NCBI RefSeq assembly: GCF_900100925.1
Contig: NZ_FNKO01000001.1
Location: 1,364,001 to 1,428,000, forward strand
Length of the DNA stretch: 64,000 nt
Direction: 5' to 3'
Origin: Actinopolyspora saharensis
GTDB lineage: Bacteria > Actinomycetota > Actinomycetes > Mycobacteriales > Pseudonocardiaceae
In this document: positions 34,163-43,235 of the stretch, piece by piece
Numbering within the stretch: the stretch's first letter is position 1
Layout: every line of letters begins with the position of its first letter
Made by a program: the position numbers and the translations under genes
The notes under the pieces: model-generated
What the model was told of the DNA's origin: nothing
The model's database searches: none
Seen by the model: the letters and a program-made list of their open reading frames with translations, nothing else

Positions 34163-35155
34163 TCACGAGGGTTCTCCCGTGGGCGGCGGGGTGAAGGTGA
34201 TCTCCTCCTCGGGCCCGGGAACCCTGAGGGCGGGCAGGGACTGCTCGATCTCAGCGCGGGACGGCTCCAGCCACGGCGGCAGCTTCAACGCCCTGCCCAG
34301 TTCCATCAGCGGTTCGTCGACCGTGAACCCGGGCGAGTCGGTGGCGATCTCGAACAGCACCCCGCCGGGCTCGCGGAAGTAGATCGAGTGGAAGTAGCGC
34401 CTGTCCAGCACCGGGGTGACGTCCAGTCCCCGGTCGAGCAGGGTGTTGCGCCAGTCGACCTGCTCGGACTCGTCGGGAGTGCGCCACGCGATGTGGTGCA
34501 CCGTGCCCGCCGCGACCGTCCCCAGCGGGGCCTCCGGGCTGCACAGCACGTCCACCAGCGCCCCGGAGCCCTCGCTTCCCGCGGCGAAGCGGAAGCGGGA
34601 CCCGGACTCCTCGACGAGCCGGAAGCCGAGCGTGTCGGTCAGCAGCTCGGCAGTGTGCTCGTGCCCGATCTCGGTGACCGTCACGGAGTGCAACCCCCGG
34701 ATCGCGTACTCCGGCGGTATGGTCCCCTCCTCCCAAGGCCCGCGCTGGTCGGCCATCGGATGCCCGACCAGCTCGATCAGCAGGCCGTCCGGGTCGGCGA
34801 CGCGCAGCGCTTCCTCGCTGGAGCGGGTGGCCGGAGCTCCGACGTTGACCTCCAGTCCGTCCAGGTGCCGGTACCACCAGCCCAGCGAGTTCTGCGGCAC
34901 CGAGAAGGCCACCGCCGTGGTCTGCCCGGCCCCGCGCCGCCCGCTGGGCGCCCCCGGCCAGGGGAAGAAGGTGATCAGCGTGCCCGGTTGCCCCGATTCA
35001 CCCCCGAAGTACAGGTGATAAGTGTCCGGGGCGTCGAAGTTGACGGTCCGCTTGACCAGCCGGAGCCCGAGGGCCGTGCGGTAGAAGTCCGCGTTGCGCT
35101 GCGGGTCCGTGGCGATCGCCGTCACGTGGTGCAAACCGGTGGGTGTGCTCGGCAT
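34163..35155 (-). CDS. Ring-cleaving dioxygenase (VOC/glyoxalase type, MhqO-like)
   Basis: A 330-aa protein with two VOC domain pairs. Metal ligands are suggested by His in TGLHHVTAIA (about 8-10), His in TVHHIAWR and Glu in GGVLFEIATD. This is the H-H-E triad of extradiol-type dioxygenases related to MhqA/MhqO, which cleave hydroquinones. The ATG at 35155 gives the canonical MPSTPTGLHHVTAI start; the frame extends upstream without homology. It is divergent or near-divergent to no obvious regulator. The actual substrate is unknown. Confidence 0.87.
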   Translation of the reverse strand: MPSTPTGLHHVTAIATDPQRNADFYRTALGLRLVKRTVNFDAPDTYHLYFGGESGQPGTLITFFPWPGAPSGRRGAGQTTAVAFSVPQNSLGWWYRHLDGLEVNVGAPATRSSEEALRVADPDGLLIELVGHPMADQRGPWEEGTIPPEYAIRGLHSVTVTEIGHEHTAELLTDTLGFRLVEESGSRFRFAAGSEGSGALVDVLCSPEAPLGTVAAGTVHHIAWRTPDESEQVDWRNTLLDRGLDVTPVLDRRYFHSIYFREPGGVLFEIATDSPGFTVDEPLMELGRALKLPPWLEPSRAEIEQSLPALRVPGPEEEITFTPPPTGEPS

Positions 35156-35288
35156 GCTTTCGGCCTCCCTCGCTGGCCGTCCGCCGCGGCCGCCCTCACC
35201 CGGCGGGACGACTGGCTGCCGCAACCATCGTCCGGCATCAGCGGTCGGTTCGCAGTTCACGACCGCTCGGGTGGACAGGCACCGCTGC

Positions 35289-35900
35289 TCACGGAGCGCC
35301 GGCTCCGGGGCGACGCATCATGGCCCAGGTTCGCGGACCGTCGTCGGGGATCTCCACCTCCGCGACGACCTCGAACCCGAACCGGCGGTAGATCCGCACG
35401 TTGCGCTCCTGCGAGGTCTCCAGATAGACAGGCCTGCCTGCGCGCTCGGCCTCCACGAGACCGGGCCTGATCACTGCCCCGGCCATTCCGGCTCCCTGAC
35501 TGCCGGGGTCGACTCCCACCGTGCCGAGGAACCACACCGGTTCGGCCGGCCGGTGCGGGTTCAGGGCGGCTTCGGCCCGCTCGGACTGCTCCAGCCGGTC
35601 GCCGGACAGCTCGGCGAACCGCGGCGCCAGTTCGGCGAAGACCTCGTCGATGCCGGTGCTGTCCGGGGTGGTCCACACGGAAACCGCCGCACAGCCCGGG
35701 GTCACCCACACCCGCCCGCACTCCAGACCTATGCGGGAGACGAACAGGCGCTGGAACTCGGCCAGCCTTTCCTCGTGGGCGTCTGCCGCGATCACGTGCC
35801 GCGTCCAGGGGTAGTCCACGAACGCGCGGCGCAGCGTGCGCACGGCGGGTTCGACGTCCTCGGCGGTGGCGAGGCGGGCTGACGCGGTGGACTCGGACAT
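35289..35900 (-). CDS. GNAT-family N-acetyltransferase
   Basis: A 203-aa acetyltransferase. Motif A is FLGTVGVDPGSQGAGMAGAVIRPGL (acetyl-CoA pyrophosphate loop GSQGAGMAG), and the C-terminal RNVRIYRRFGFEVVAEV is the typical motif B. The N-terminus (TAEDVEPAVRTLRRAFVDYP) matches this subgroup. The ATG at 35900 is preferred, with AAGGGG upstream. It lies 133 bp upstream of the dioxygenase on the same strand. Acceptor unknown. Confidence 0.87.
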   Translation of the reverse strand: MSESTASARLATAEDVEPAVRTLRRAFVDYPWTRHVIAADAHEERLAEFQRLFVSRIGLECGRVWVTPGCAAVSVWTTPDSTGIDEVFAELAPRFAELSGDRLEQSERAEAALNPHRPAEPVWFLGTVGVDPGSQGAGMAGAVIRPGLVEAERAGRPVYLETSQERNVRIYRRFGFEVVAEVEIPDDGPRTWAMMRRPGAGAP

Positions 35901-36028
35901 GCGAGACCCCTTCACGGATGAGCGGCAACAACACTTCCGATACTATCCGGACTCGGTTTCTCGAGATCCGGACGAGGCGCGTCCTGCCGCATCTTGTCCG
36001 AAGGAGCTCGCCGTTCCGACGGCGCGCG

Positions 36029-36985
36029 TCACTGCCGCGAGGGAGCGCGTTCGCGCTGCGGCACCACCGTGTAGTACGGATCGCGGGCCGTTTCCCGTCC
36101 GGCCTCGAAAACACCGTAGCGGGTGGCCACCGAGGCGGCGGTTCCGCTCAGCCCGGCCACCCAGGCGGCCACCCTGCTGCGCCCGGCGAACAGCGCGGCC
36201 CCGGCGCAGACGGCCGACAGCGCACGAGCCGCGCGCAGCACCTTGCCCGGCCTGCCCGTGCGGTAGGCCTCGGCGATCCTGCCCGCCCGCCGCTCCATCA
36301 ACTCGCCGAACGCCAGCTCACCCGCGGCCCCCACTGCGGCCATGCGCCGCGCAGGCGCCGACTGCGACCGCGGCGTCAACGCCGTGCCCAGCGATCCCGC
36401 CCCGAGCAGCGCGCTGGAGGCGAACACGAACGGCAGCTCGCGATACACCTCGTGCCAACCGGGCACGGCCGTGTCCGTCAGTAGCACCGCTGTGTAGGTG
36501 GTCATCCCCGGGGCCAGCACGGCCGAACCCCCCGCGGCCAGCCGCGCCGGCAGCGGGGCGATCCCGCTGAGCTCGGCGACGGCGACCGCACCGGTCAACC
36601 CGGAGAACGGCGCCAGGATCCACGAGCCCACGCTCAGCGGGGAGGTCGGTTTGAACACGCGCAGCATGTTCAGAAAGCGGGCGGGGCGCCCGAGGTCGTG
36701 GATGAGCGCCACCACGCTCGCGGTCGAACCGACCGCCGCGCACAGGCGCCCCGTCCGCCGCAGCCGCCCGTTCCCGCTCGCGTCGGCCAGCACACCCATG
36801 ATCGCCGAGGCCCCGGCCATGCCGCCGAGGTAGAGGTAGGCGGGCACGTCCGGCACCTTCCAGGTCGGCTCCTTGATCACGGGGTTTCCGTAGTAGGACC
36901 GGAAAGGTTCCCTGCCCGAATCGTTTCCGGCGTGCTCGTCCCGGCCCGTGTTCGCGACCTCCGCGTGCTGCCCGTCGATGCTCAC
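36029..36985 (-). CDS. nrfD: NrfD-like membrane subunit of formate dehydrogenase
   Basis: A 318-aa NrfD/PsrC-type quinone-interacting membrane subunit with about eight hydrophobic segments. After a soluble N-terminus (YYGNPVIKEPTWKVPDVPAYLYLGGMAGASAI, about 29-60), conserved HDLGRPARFLNMLRVFKPTSPLSVGSW marks the family. It would pass electrons from the FeS subunit to the quinone pool. The GTG at 36985 follows GGGAGG and overlaps the fdhB stop by 4 bp (GTGA). A long frame continuing upstream is only a shadow of fdhB. The operon order is fdhA-fdhB-nrfD. Confidence 0.9.
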   Translation of the reverse strand: MSIDGQHAEVANTGRDEHAGNDSGREPFRSYYGNPVIKEPTWKVPDVPAYLYLGGMAGASAIMGVLADASGNGRLRRTGRLCAAVGSTASVVALIHDLGRPARFLNMLRVFKPTSPLSVGSWILAPFSGLTGAVAVAELSGIAPLPARLAAGGSAVLAPGMTTYTAVLLTDTAVPGWHEVYRELPFVFASSALLGAGSLGTALTPRSQSAPARRMAAVGAAGELAFGELMERRAGRIAEAYRTGRPGKVLRAARALSAVCAGAALFAGRSRVAAWVAGLSGTAASVATRYGVFEAGRETARDPYYTVVPQRERAPSRQ

Positions 36986-37902
36986 CTGCCACCTCCCAGA
37001 AAGCAGCCCGCTATGGTCACCGCCGCGGTCGCGGCGGCCGCGGCCGCGTACTTGGCCATCGCGGGAAGGTCCCTGGTGGTCACCACCGGGTCCGGCGGCA
37101 GCCCGTAGACCTCCGGCTCGTCCAGCAGCAGGAAGAAGGCCCCGTCCCCGCCGACACCGTCCTGCGGATCGTGGCCGTAGAGCCTGGCCTCGGTGATGCC
37201 CTGCTCGTGCAGCTGCTCGACCCGCTGCTCGGCGCGCTCCCGCAGTTCGTCCAGAGGACCGTACTGGATGGACTCGGTCGGGCAGGCCTTGGCGCAGGCC
37301 GGGGTCATCCCCTCCCCCAGCCGGTCCTGGCACAGGGTGCACTTGGCCGCGCCACCGGTGTCGGGGCGCATGTCGATCACCCCGTAGGGGCAGGCGGGAA
37401 CGCAGTACCCGCACCCGTTGCACACCTCGTCCTGCACCACCACGGTGCCGTGCTCGCTGCGGAACAGCGCCCCGGTCGGGCACACGTCCAGGCAGGCCGC
37501 GTGGGTGCAGTGCTTGCACACATCGGACGACATCAGCCAGCGGATCTCGGTGGCGTCGCCGCCCTCCTCCTGCTGGGCGGGCTCGGGAGACCCCATGCCG
37601 GGCATGCCGATGTCCACCCGGGAGCGGGTTTGGGGATCGATGCGCTGCTCCACGAAGGCCACGTGCCGCCAGGTGTCGGCGCCGAGGTCGCCGGTGTTGT
37701 CGTAGGACATGCCGGTCAGGTTGAGCCCGTCCTCCGGCAGGAGGTTCCACTCCTTGCAGGCCACCTCGCAGGCCTTGCACCCGATGCACACGCTGGTGTC
37801 GGTGAAGAACCCGGACCGTTGCGGGTGCTCGGCGGGATAGCCCGCCTCGCGGGCGGGATCGGGCAGCGGTCCGCTGAGTCGGTTCTCGGTGTCAGGACTC
37901 AT
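36982..37902 (-). CDS. fdhB: Formate dehydrogenase FeS subunit
   Basis: A 306-aa electron-transfer subunit with four 4Fe-4S cluster motifs: CIGCKACEVAC, CKHCTHAACLDVCP, CNGCGYCVPACPYGVID, and CTLCQDRL...CAKACP. The C-terminus has one hydrophobic helix (AKYAAAAAATAAVTIAGCFL), which probably anchors it to the membrane near NrfD. The N-terminus lacks a twin-arginine signal. The ATG follows GGGAGAGCG and lies 11 bp inside the end of fdhA, so expression is coupled. Confidence 0.94.
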   Translation of the reverse strand: MSPDTENRLSGPLPDPAREAGYPAEHPQRSGFFTDTSVCIGCKACEVACKEWNLLPEDGLNLTGMSYDNTGDLGADTWRHVAFVEQRIDPQTRSRVDIGMPGMGSPEPAQQEEGGDATEIRWLMSSDVCKHCTHAACLDVCPTGALFRSEHGTVVVQDEVCNGCGYCVPACPYGVIDMRPDTGGAAKCTLCQDRLGEGMTPACAKACPTESIQYGPLDELRERAEQRVEQLHEQGITEARLYGHDPQDGVGGDGAFFLLLDEPEVYGLPPDPVVTTRDLPAMAKYAAAAAATAAVTIAGCFLGGGR

Positions 37903-40900
37903 TCGCTCTCCCTTCGGCGCCGTCGTCCCCGCTCGAGTACGGGTATGGCGCGCCCTCGACGGGTTCCACCCCCGTCCGCTCGGTGATCCCCGCCCTGCTT
38001 CGGTACTCGTCGATCAGCCGACGAAGATCCGCGCCGCGAGGGCGCCTTCCCGGACGGATATCGCAGGTGTCAGCCTTGGTTTCCATGATGTGCACGTTGG
38101 GGTCCAGCGCCACACCGATCAGCTCGTTGGCCGCGTCCCCCGTGGTCAGCCCGCTCGTTCCCCAGTGCCACGGGATGCCGATCTGATGCACGGTGGTGTC
38201 GCCGAACCGCAACGGTTGTATGCGCTGGGTGACCAACACCCTGGCCTCGATCGCAGCACGCGCCGTGATCACCGTCGCCCAGCCCAGGTGCCGCAGCTGC
38301 CGCTCCGCAGCGAGCTCGGGCGAGAGCTCCACGAACATCGCCGGGGCCAGTTCGCTCAGGTGCGGCAGCCAGCGGCTCATTCCCCCGGCCGTGTGGTGCT
38401 CGGTCAGCCGGAAGGTGGTGAACACGTAGGGAAACACCGCGGAACCGGGCTCGGTCCCGCTGGGGTGATAACGGTTCTCCGGCCTGGGAAAGACTTGCCG
38501 AGCCGGGTTGCGCTGCCTGCTGTACGCCCTGTTCGCCAGTGGTGATTCCTGCGGCTCGTAGTGGGCGGGTAGCGGACCGTCCACCAGTCCCGCCGGTGCG
38601 TACAACCACGCGCGGCCGTCGCTCTGCATCACGAACGGCTCGGTGCCGCGCAGCGCCTCGGGGCCCAGCGCGTCCGGGCTGGGCTCGTAGTCGGGAGGTT
38701 TGGTCGACTCGAAGTCGGGCACGTCGTGCCCGGTCCAGCGCTGCTGCTCCGAGTCCCACCACACGCACTCCTTGCGCCTGCTCCACGGAACACCCTCCGG
38801 GTCGGCGGCCGCCCTGTTGTAGAGAATGCGGCGGTTGGCGGGCCATGCCCACCCCCACTCGAGGGCGGTCCAGGACTGCTCGTCGCCGGGTTTGCGGCGT
38901 GCTGCCTGGTTGACCTCCTCGGCGTACACACCGCAGTAGATCCAGCAGCCGCAGCGTGTGGACCCGTCGTCACGGAGCTGGGTGTAGGCCGACAGCGCGT
39001 TGTCCGCGGCGTCGGTACCGTTGATCTCGCGGAGCACGGCCGCCGCATCGGGTTCGGCGATCTCTCCCTCGGTGGGATAGTCCCAGGTCAACTCCAGGAG
39101 TTGACGGTCGCGCTCCCGCTGCTCGGCGGTTCGCTCGCCCTGTCGTTCGCGGAGTTTGCTCCGGATCCTCCTGCCGAGGTGGTAGTAGAACCACAGATCG
39201 CTGCGCTGGTCGTCCTGCGGTTCCACCGCCTTGTGGTGCCACTGCAGCATGCGCTGGGTGTTGGTGAAGGTGCCGTCCTTCTCGGTGTGCGAGGCGGCGG
39301 GCAGGAAGAACACCTCGGTTCCTATGTTCTCCGGGCTCCACTCGCCCTCACGCACCTCGGGGCCGTCCTTCCAGAAGGTGGCCGTCTCGACCATGTTCAG
39401 ATCGCGCACCACCATCCAGTCCAGATTGGCCAGCCCCATACGTTGCTGCTTCGCGTTGACCGTGCCCACGGCCGGGTTCTCCCCGATGACGAAGTAACCG
39501 CGCACCCGGCGCTCGATCTGGTTGACCACCGTCTGGAAGGTGCTGTGGTTACCGCTCAGCCTGGGCAGGTAGTCGAACCGGAAGTCGTTCTCGGCCGTGG
39601 CGTGTTCCCCCCACCAGGCTTTGAGCAGGCTGACCAGGTAGCTGCGCATGTTGCCCCAGTACCCCTTCGCGGCGCTGTCCGCGGAGGAGAACGTGTCCAG
39701 GGACAACTTCGGGTGGGCATTCGGCATCGGGATGTAGCCGGGCAGCAGCTCGAACAGGGTCGGAATATCGGTCGACCCCTGGATGCTGGCGTGCCCGCGC
39801 AGCGCGAGGATGCCCCCGCCCGGTCTGCCGATGTTGCCGAGCAGCAGCTGCAGGATCGAGGCGGCGCGGATGTACTGCACCCCCACGGTGTGTTGCGTCC
39901 AGCCCACCGCGTAGGCGAAGGCGGTGGTTCGTTCCCGCCCAGAGTTGGCGGCCACGGCCTCGGCCACCTCGAGGAACTTCTGCTCGTCCACTCCGCACGC
40001 CTGCTTCACGAACTCCGGTGTGTAGCGGGCGAAGTGCCGCTTGAGGATCTGGAAGACGCAGCGCGGGTGCTGCAGCGTCGGATCGGTTTCGGGGACACCG
40101 CGGTAGACCGGCCCGCCGGAGCCCGCCCTCTCGGGGCCGGCCGCGCTCTCCTTGCCCGACGGCTGGGACTCCGCGTTCGCACCGAACAGCTCGTCCAGGC
40201 GATCACGTTCACCCGCCGAGGCGTTGACCCTCGTTCCCTCGTAGTGCCAGGTGGTGGTGTCGTAGCTTCCTTCCGCGAACCCGGAGAACAGCCCCTCCAG
40301 GTCCTCGGTGTCGACGAACTCCTCGCCGACGATCATCGGCGCGTTGGTGTAGTTGACCACGTAGTCGTGGAAGTAGTGCCCGCCGGACAGCACGTGGTTG
40401 ATCAGTCCACCCAGGAAGGCGACGTCGCTGCCCGCGCGCAGCGGCACGAAGGTGTCGGACATGGCCGAGGTCCTGGTGAACCTGGGGTCGACGTGGATGA
40501 CCTTGGCACCGCGACGCTTGGCCTCCATCACCCACTGGAACCCGACCGGGTGAGCCTCGGCCATGTTGGACCCCTGGATCACGATGCAGTCGGAGTTGCT
40601 CAGATCCTGCTGGAAGGTTGTGGCCCCTCCGCGGCCGAAGGAGGTTCCCAGACCGGGAACCGTGGAGGAGTGTCAAATGCGGGCCTGGTTCTCGATCTGG
40701 ATCGCGCCGAGGGCGGTGTAGAGCTTCTTCATGAGGTAGTTTTCCTCGTTGTCCAGCGTCGCCCCGCCCAGGCTCGCGATGCCCATCGTGCGGTTCAGCC
40801 GAGTACCGTCCTCATCGGAGGACTCCCAGGTCTCGTCGCGGGTGCGGATCACCCGCTCGGCGATCATGTCCAGCGCCGTGTCCAGGTCGAGGTCTTCCCA

Positions 40901-41233
40901 GTCGGTGCCGTGGGGGCGCCGGTAGCGCACCTTGGTCCGCCTGCTCGGGGAGGTGACCAGGGAGAGGCTCGCCGCCCCCTTCGGGCACAGCCTGCCCCGG
41001 CTGACCGGGGAGTCCGGATCTCCCTCGATCTGGGTGACCGCGCCGTCCCGGACGTAGATGCGCTGGGCGCAGCCCACCGCGCAGTACGGGCAGATCGATC
41101 CGACCACCGAGTCGGCCTCGGAGGTCCGCGCGTGCTCGGTGTCGGTCCGCTCGGAGCGGGCCGCGTGCCCGCGGCCGAGGGAGTCCGCGCCCGTGATCTG
41201 GCGGATCACCGGCCAGCGCAGCCATTCCCGCAT
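37892..41233 (-). CDS. fdhA: Formate dehydrogenase catalytic subunit, selenoprotein (in-frame UGA)
   Basis: A 1,113-residue molybdopterin enzyme oxidising formate to CO2. Codon 187 is TGA (40673-40675, minus strand) inside the conserved context ENQARI-U-HSSTVPGLG, where active-site selenocysteine or cysteine occurs in all FDHs. The frame is open on both sides and continues with DLSNSDCIVIQGSNMAEAHP, so UGA is read as Sec. The 4Fe-4S motif CPYCAVGC (about 48-55) and RLCPKG are upstream. A SECIS-like hairpin follows the UGA. No twin-arginine signal is seen, suggesting a cytosolic orientation. Standard ORF finders split this gene in two. Confidence 0.96.
40643..40661 (-). promoter_or_regulatory. 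SECIS element of fdhA
   Basis: On the mRNA strand, GGTTCCC-GGTCT-GGGAACC forms a perfect 7-bp stem with apical loop GGUCU, starting 11 nt after the UGA. E. coli fdhF and fdnG SECIS hairpins have the same GGUCU apical loop and position, where SelB binds. The hairpin also encodes PGLG, so it is conserved at protein and RNA level. Confidence 0.88.
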
Positions 41234-41482
41234 CTCGTCTCACCCCCGTCGGCGCGTTCACGGGCAATGCTGGGCGCCCGCGGCGACCGGTGCAACCGCG
41301 ACGCGCCTCGCCCGGTGCGGGAGCGGGCGCCGCCACCCGGTCGAGCGTGTCCGTGCTCACGGTGCGGTGAAACGTTCGAAGTCCGCACACGGCGGGTGAG
41401 CGGTGCGATACGTTGCCCGCCGGGCACGTGATCACGCCCGCGGGCGTGATCGCGACACGATCGAGTGAGTACAGGGGGAAGT

Positions 41483-42025
41483 GTGGCGGACGAGAGAAGT
41501 GGACAGTCCAGCGCGGACGCCGCGAACGGGGACGGCCAGGGCGAGCTGGACGCCACGGACCAGGCGGCACTGGACGCGGCGACGCAGATGCCGAACAGCG
41601 GGACCTTGCTCGGCGGACTCGCCGAGGTGGCCAGCGACATGCAGCGCATCGGCGAGCGCGCGAACACCAAGGCCGAGCTGGCCCAGTCGCTGAGCAGCAA
41701 CACGCGCATGGTCGTCGACCCCGACGAGGTCGACGACCTCGCGAAGTTCTTCGAGGACGAGGCCGATAAGTTGGAGAGTCGATCACTAGAAGTTCGAGAA
41801 CTGGCAAACGTGTCGCCCCCCGGAACCGATCCAGTCAGTACGGGGGCTGCATCCAAACACGGACAGGTTGGGGCAGGCGATGACCAAGCTTACTACGAGA
41901 ACTACGTGAAACTCGCACAAGTATTCAAAAGCACTGCGGAGAGCCTGCGCTCCAGTGCCAAGCAGACCCGCATCGACGACGAGAACGCCGCCGACAGCTT
42001 CAACCGAGGAGCCCAGAATGCGTAA
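41483..42025 (+). CDS. PE/WXG-like ESX-associated protein
   Basis: A 180-aa hydrophilic, helical protein. An N-terminal low-complexity region is followed by TRMVVDPDEVDDLAKFFEDEADKLES, which resembles the PE/WXG100-like helical hairpin used as ESX substrate in Pseudonocardiales. It ends in a second helix (YYENYVKLAQVFKSTAESLRSSAKQTR). There is no signal peptide. The GTG at 41483 follows AGGGGGA. Its last codons overlap the ATG of the first DUF3558 lipoprotein, so they are co-translated. The operon continues with PPE-like and EspG genes. ESX substrate status is inferred from context. Confidence 0.75.
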   Translation: MADERSGQSSADAANGDGQGELDATDQAALDAATQMPNSGTLLGGLAEVASDMQRIGERANTKAELAQSLSSNTRMVVDPDEVDDLAKFFEDEADKLESRSLEVRELANVSPPGTDPVSTGAASKHGQVGAGDDQAYYENYVKLAQVFKSTAESLRSSAKQTRIDDENAADSFNRGAQNA

Positions 42026-42235
42026 CACCATCACCACCAGCATCTCCCTACTCGCAGGGATCCTGCTGCTGGCAGGCTGCGGCGGCCAAACCGACCAAAC
42101 AGCGCAGAACACCACCACCGGGGCGAACACCCCCACCAGCACAAGCAACGCTGCCGGAGTGAACCTGCCCGAACGCACCGCACCAGCCAAATCACTCAAA
42201 CTCGACAACCCCTGCTCCATCATCACCCAACAACA
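41976..42235 (+). repeat. 260-bp tandem direct repeat, copy 1
   Basis: Covers the last 15 or so codons of the PE-like gene and the first about 72 codons of lipoprotein 1. It is nearly identical to 42603-42862 (I see one difference, CTA versus CTG in the signal peptide). Confidence 0.9.
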
Positions 42236-42599
42236 ACAAAACGAATTCGGAGTGAACCGCACGCCTCAGGAAGAGACATCCAACGGCAAACGGGGATGCA
42301 AGTACGAAAGGGGGGATGCCGGATCGAACGGAGGATGGTACGCGTTCGTAGCAGCTGACCCCAACAGGACAGCTCAAGAATTCGGAGCAAGCAACACGAA
42401 TGTGGATGTCGTGGATATAGGAGAGTATTCTGCATATCAATCCGACGATGGCAGCGCATGCATGATCGCTGTTGACGTCGCCGAATCAGGATCAGTTTTC
42501 GTGAACGGGATAACACGACTTCAAGAAAACCGCCCTGATGCTTGCCCGCTGTTCACCAAGTTCGCTGAGGCTGCGGTGCAGAACCTGGAGAACACCTGA
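42018..42599 (+). CDS. DUF3558 lipoprotein, first copy
   Basis: A 193-aa secreted lipoprotein. The signal sequence ends in the lipobox ILLLAGC (lipidated Cys21). A Thr/Asn/Gln-rich linker follows, then the DUF3558 domain, which begins with LDNPCSIITQQQQ and contains further cysteines (GCKYERG, ACMIAVD, ACPLFTKFAEAAVQNL) likely forming disulfides. DUF3558 proteins are abundant cell-surface lipoproteins in Pseudonocardiales with unknown function. The ATG overlaps the upstream gene by 8 bp. Its first 72 codons are almost identical to the next gene. Confidence 0.9.
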   Translation: MRNTITTSISLLAGILLLAGCGGQTDQTAQNTTTGANTPTSTSNAAGVNLPERTAPAKSLKLDNPCSIITQQQQNEFGVNRTPQEETSNGKRGCKYERGDAGSNGGWYAFVAADPNRTAQEFGASNTNVDVVDIGEYSAYQSDDGSACMIAVDVAESGSVFVNGITRLQENRPDACPLFTKFAEAAVQNLENT

Positions 42600-42602
42600 A
42601 TC

Positions 42603-42862
42603 ACGACGAGAACGCCGCCGACAGCTTCAACCGAGGAGCCCAGAATGCGTAACACCATCACCACCAGCATCTCCCTGCTCGCAGGGATCCTGCTGCTGGC
42701 AGGCTGCGGCGGCCAAACCGACCAAACAGCGCAGAACACCACCACCGGGGCGAACACCCCCACCAGCACAAGCAACGCTGCCGGAGTGAACCTGCCCGAA
42801 CGCACCGCACCAGCCAAATCACTCAAACTCGACAACCCCTGCTCCATCATCACCCAACAACA
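42603..42862 (+). repeat. 260-bp tandem direct repeat, copy 2
   Basis: Offset 627 bp from copy 1. It begins three bases after the first lipoprotein's stop codon and includes a non-functional copy of the PE-like gene tail before lipoprotein 2. Confidence 0.9.
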
Positions 42863-43223
42863 GCAGAGCAACCTTGAGGTAGATCAACCGACCGAAGGAA
42901 AAAACCTCAGCGATAACCACGGGTGTGATTACAAGAGAGGCAAGTCTGGCTCCGAGGGAGGATGGGCCATGTTCGTCGCTGCCGACACCGACAGGACGAC
43001 TCAAGAATTCGCCGACAAACGTCCCAGTGGAAAAGTTGCCAGCATCGCAGAATACCCCGCATACCAAGTCGAGAAGCAGTACGGATGCCTGGTAGCAATG
43101 GACGTATCGGACTCCGGCTCGCTCTTCGTGAACGGAACGACACGACTCCAGACTCGCGCTGCACCCTGTTCAGTCGCGACCAAGTTCGCCGAAAGCGCGA
43201 TCGAAAACCTGCCCAACGCTTGA
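42645..43223 (+). CDS. DUF3558 lipoprotein, second copy
   Basis: A 192-aa lipoprotein sharing an identical signal peptide, lipobox and linker with the preceding gene. It diverges from residue 73 onward (SNLEVDQPTEGKNLSDNHGC...), although the domain architecture and cysteine spacing remain (GCDYKRG, GCLVAMD, PCSVATKFAESAIENL). It arose by tandem duplication with either rapid C-terminal divergence or gene conversion of the 5' part. It is followed 12 bp later by the PPE-like gene, with GAGAGGAATG just before. Confidence 0.9.
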   Translation: MRNTITTSISLLAGILLLAGCGGQTDQTAQNTTTGANTPTSTSNAAGVNLPERTAPAKSLKLDNPCSIITQQQQSNLEVDQPTEGKNLSDNHGCDYKRGKSGSEGGWAMFVAADTDRTTQEFADKRPSGKVASIAEYPAYQVEKQYGCLVAMDVSDSGSLFVNGTTRLQTRAAPCSVATKFAESAIENLPNA

Positions 43224-43235
43224 GAGGAATGCCAG

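Noticed and set aside
36986..37789. Upstream extension of the NrfD-like reading frame
   Set aside because: It overlaps fdhB in another frame and lacks membrane or FeS features; the GTG at 36985 with GGGAGG is the real start.
40673..40675. UGA as a genuine stop splitting fdhA into two genes
   Set aside because: The stop sits exactly at the conserved Sec/Cys position, the frame continues with conserved sequence, a SECIS hairpin follows and the full sel machinery is nearby.
42018..43223. DUF3558 pair as an assembly duplication
   Set aside because: The C-terminal halves differ strongly and both are intact, so these are two real genes, though the identical 5' parts merit long-read confirmation.
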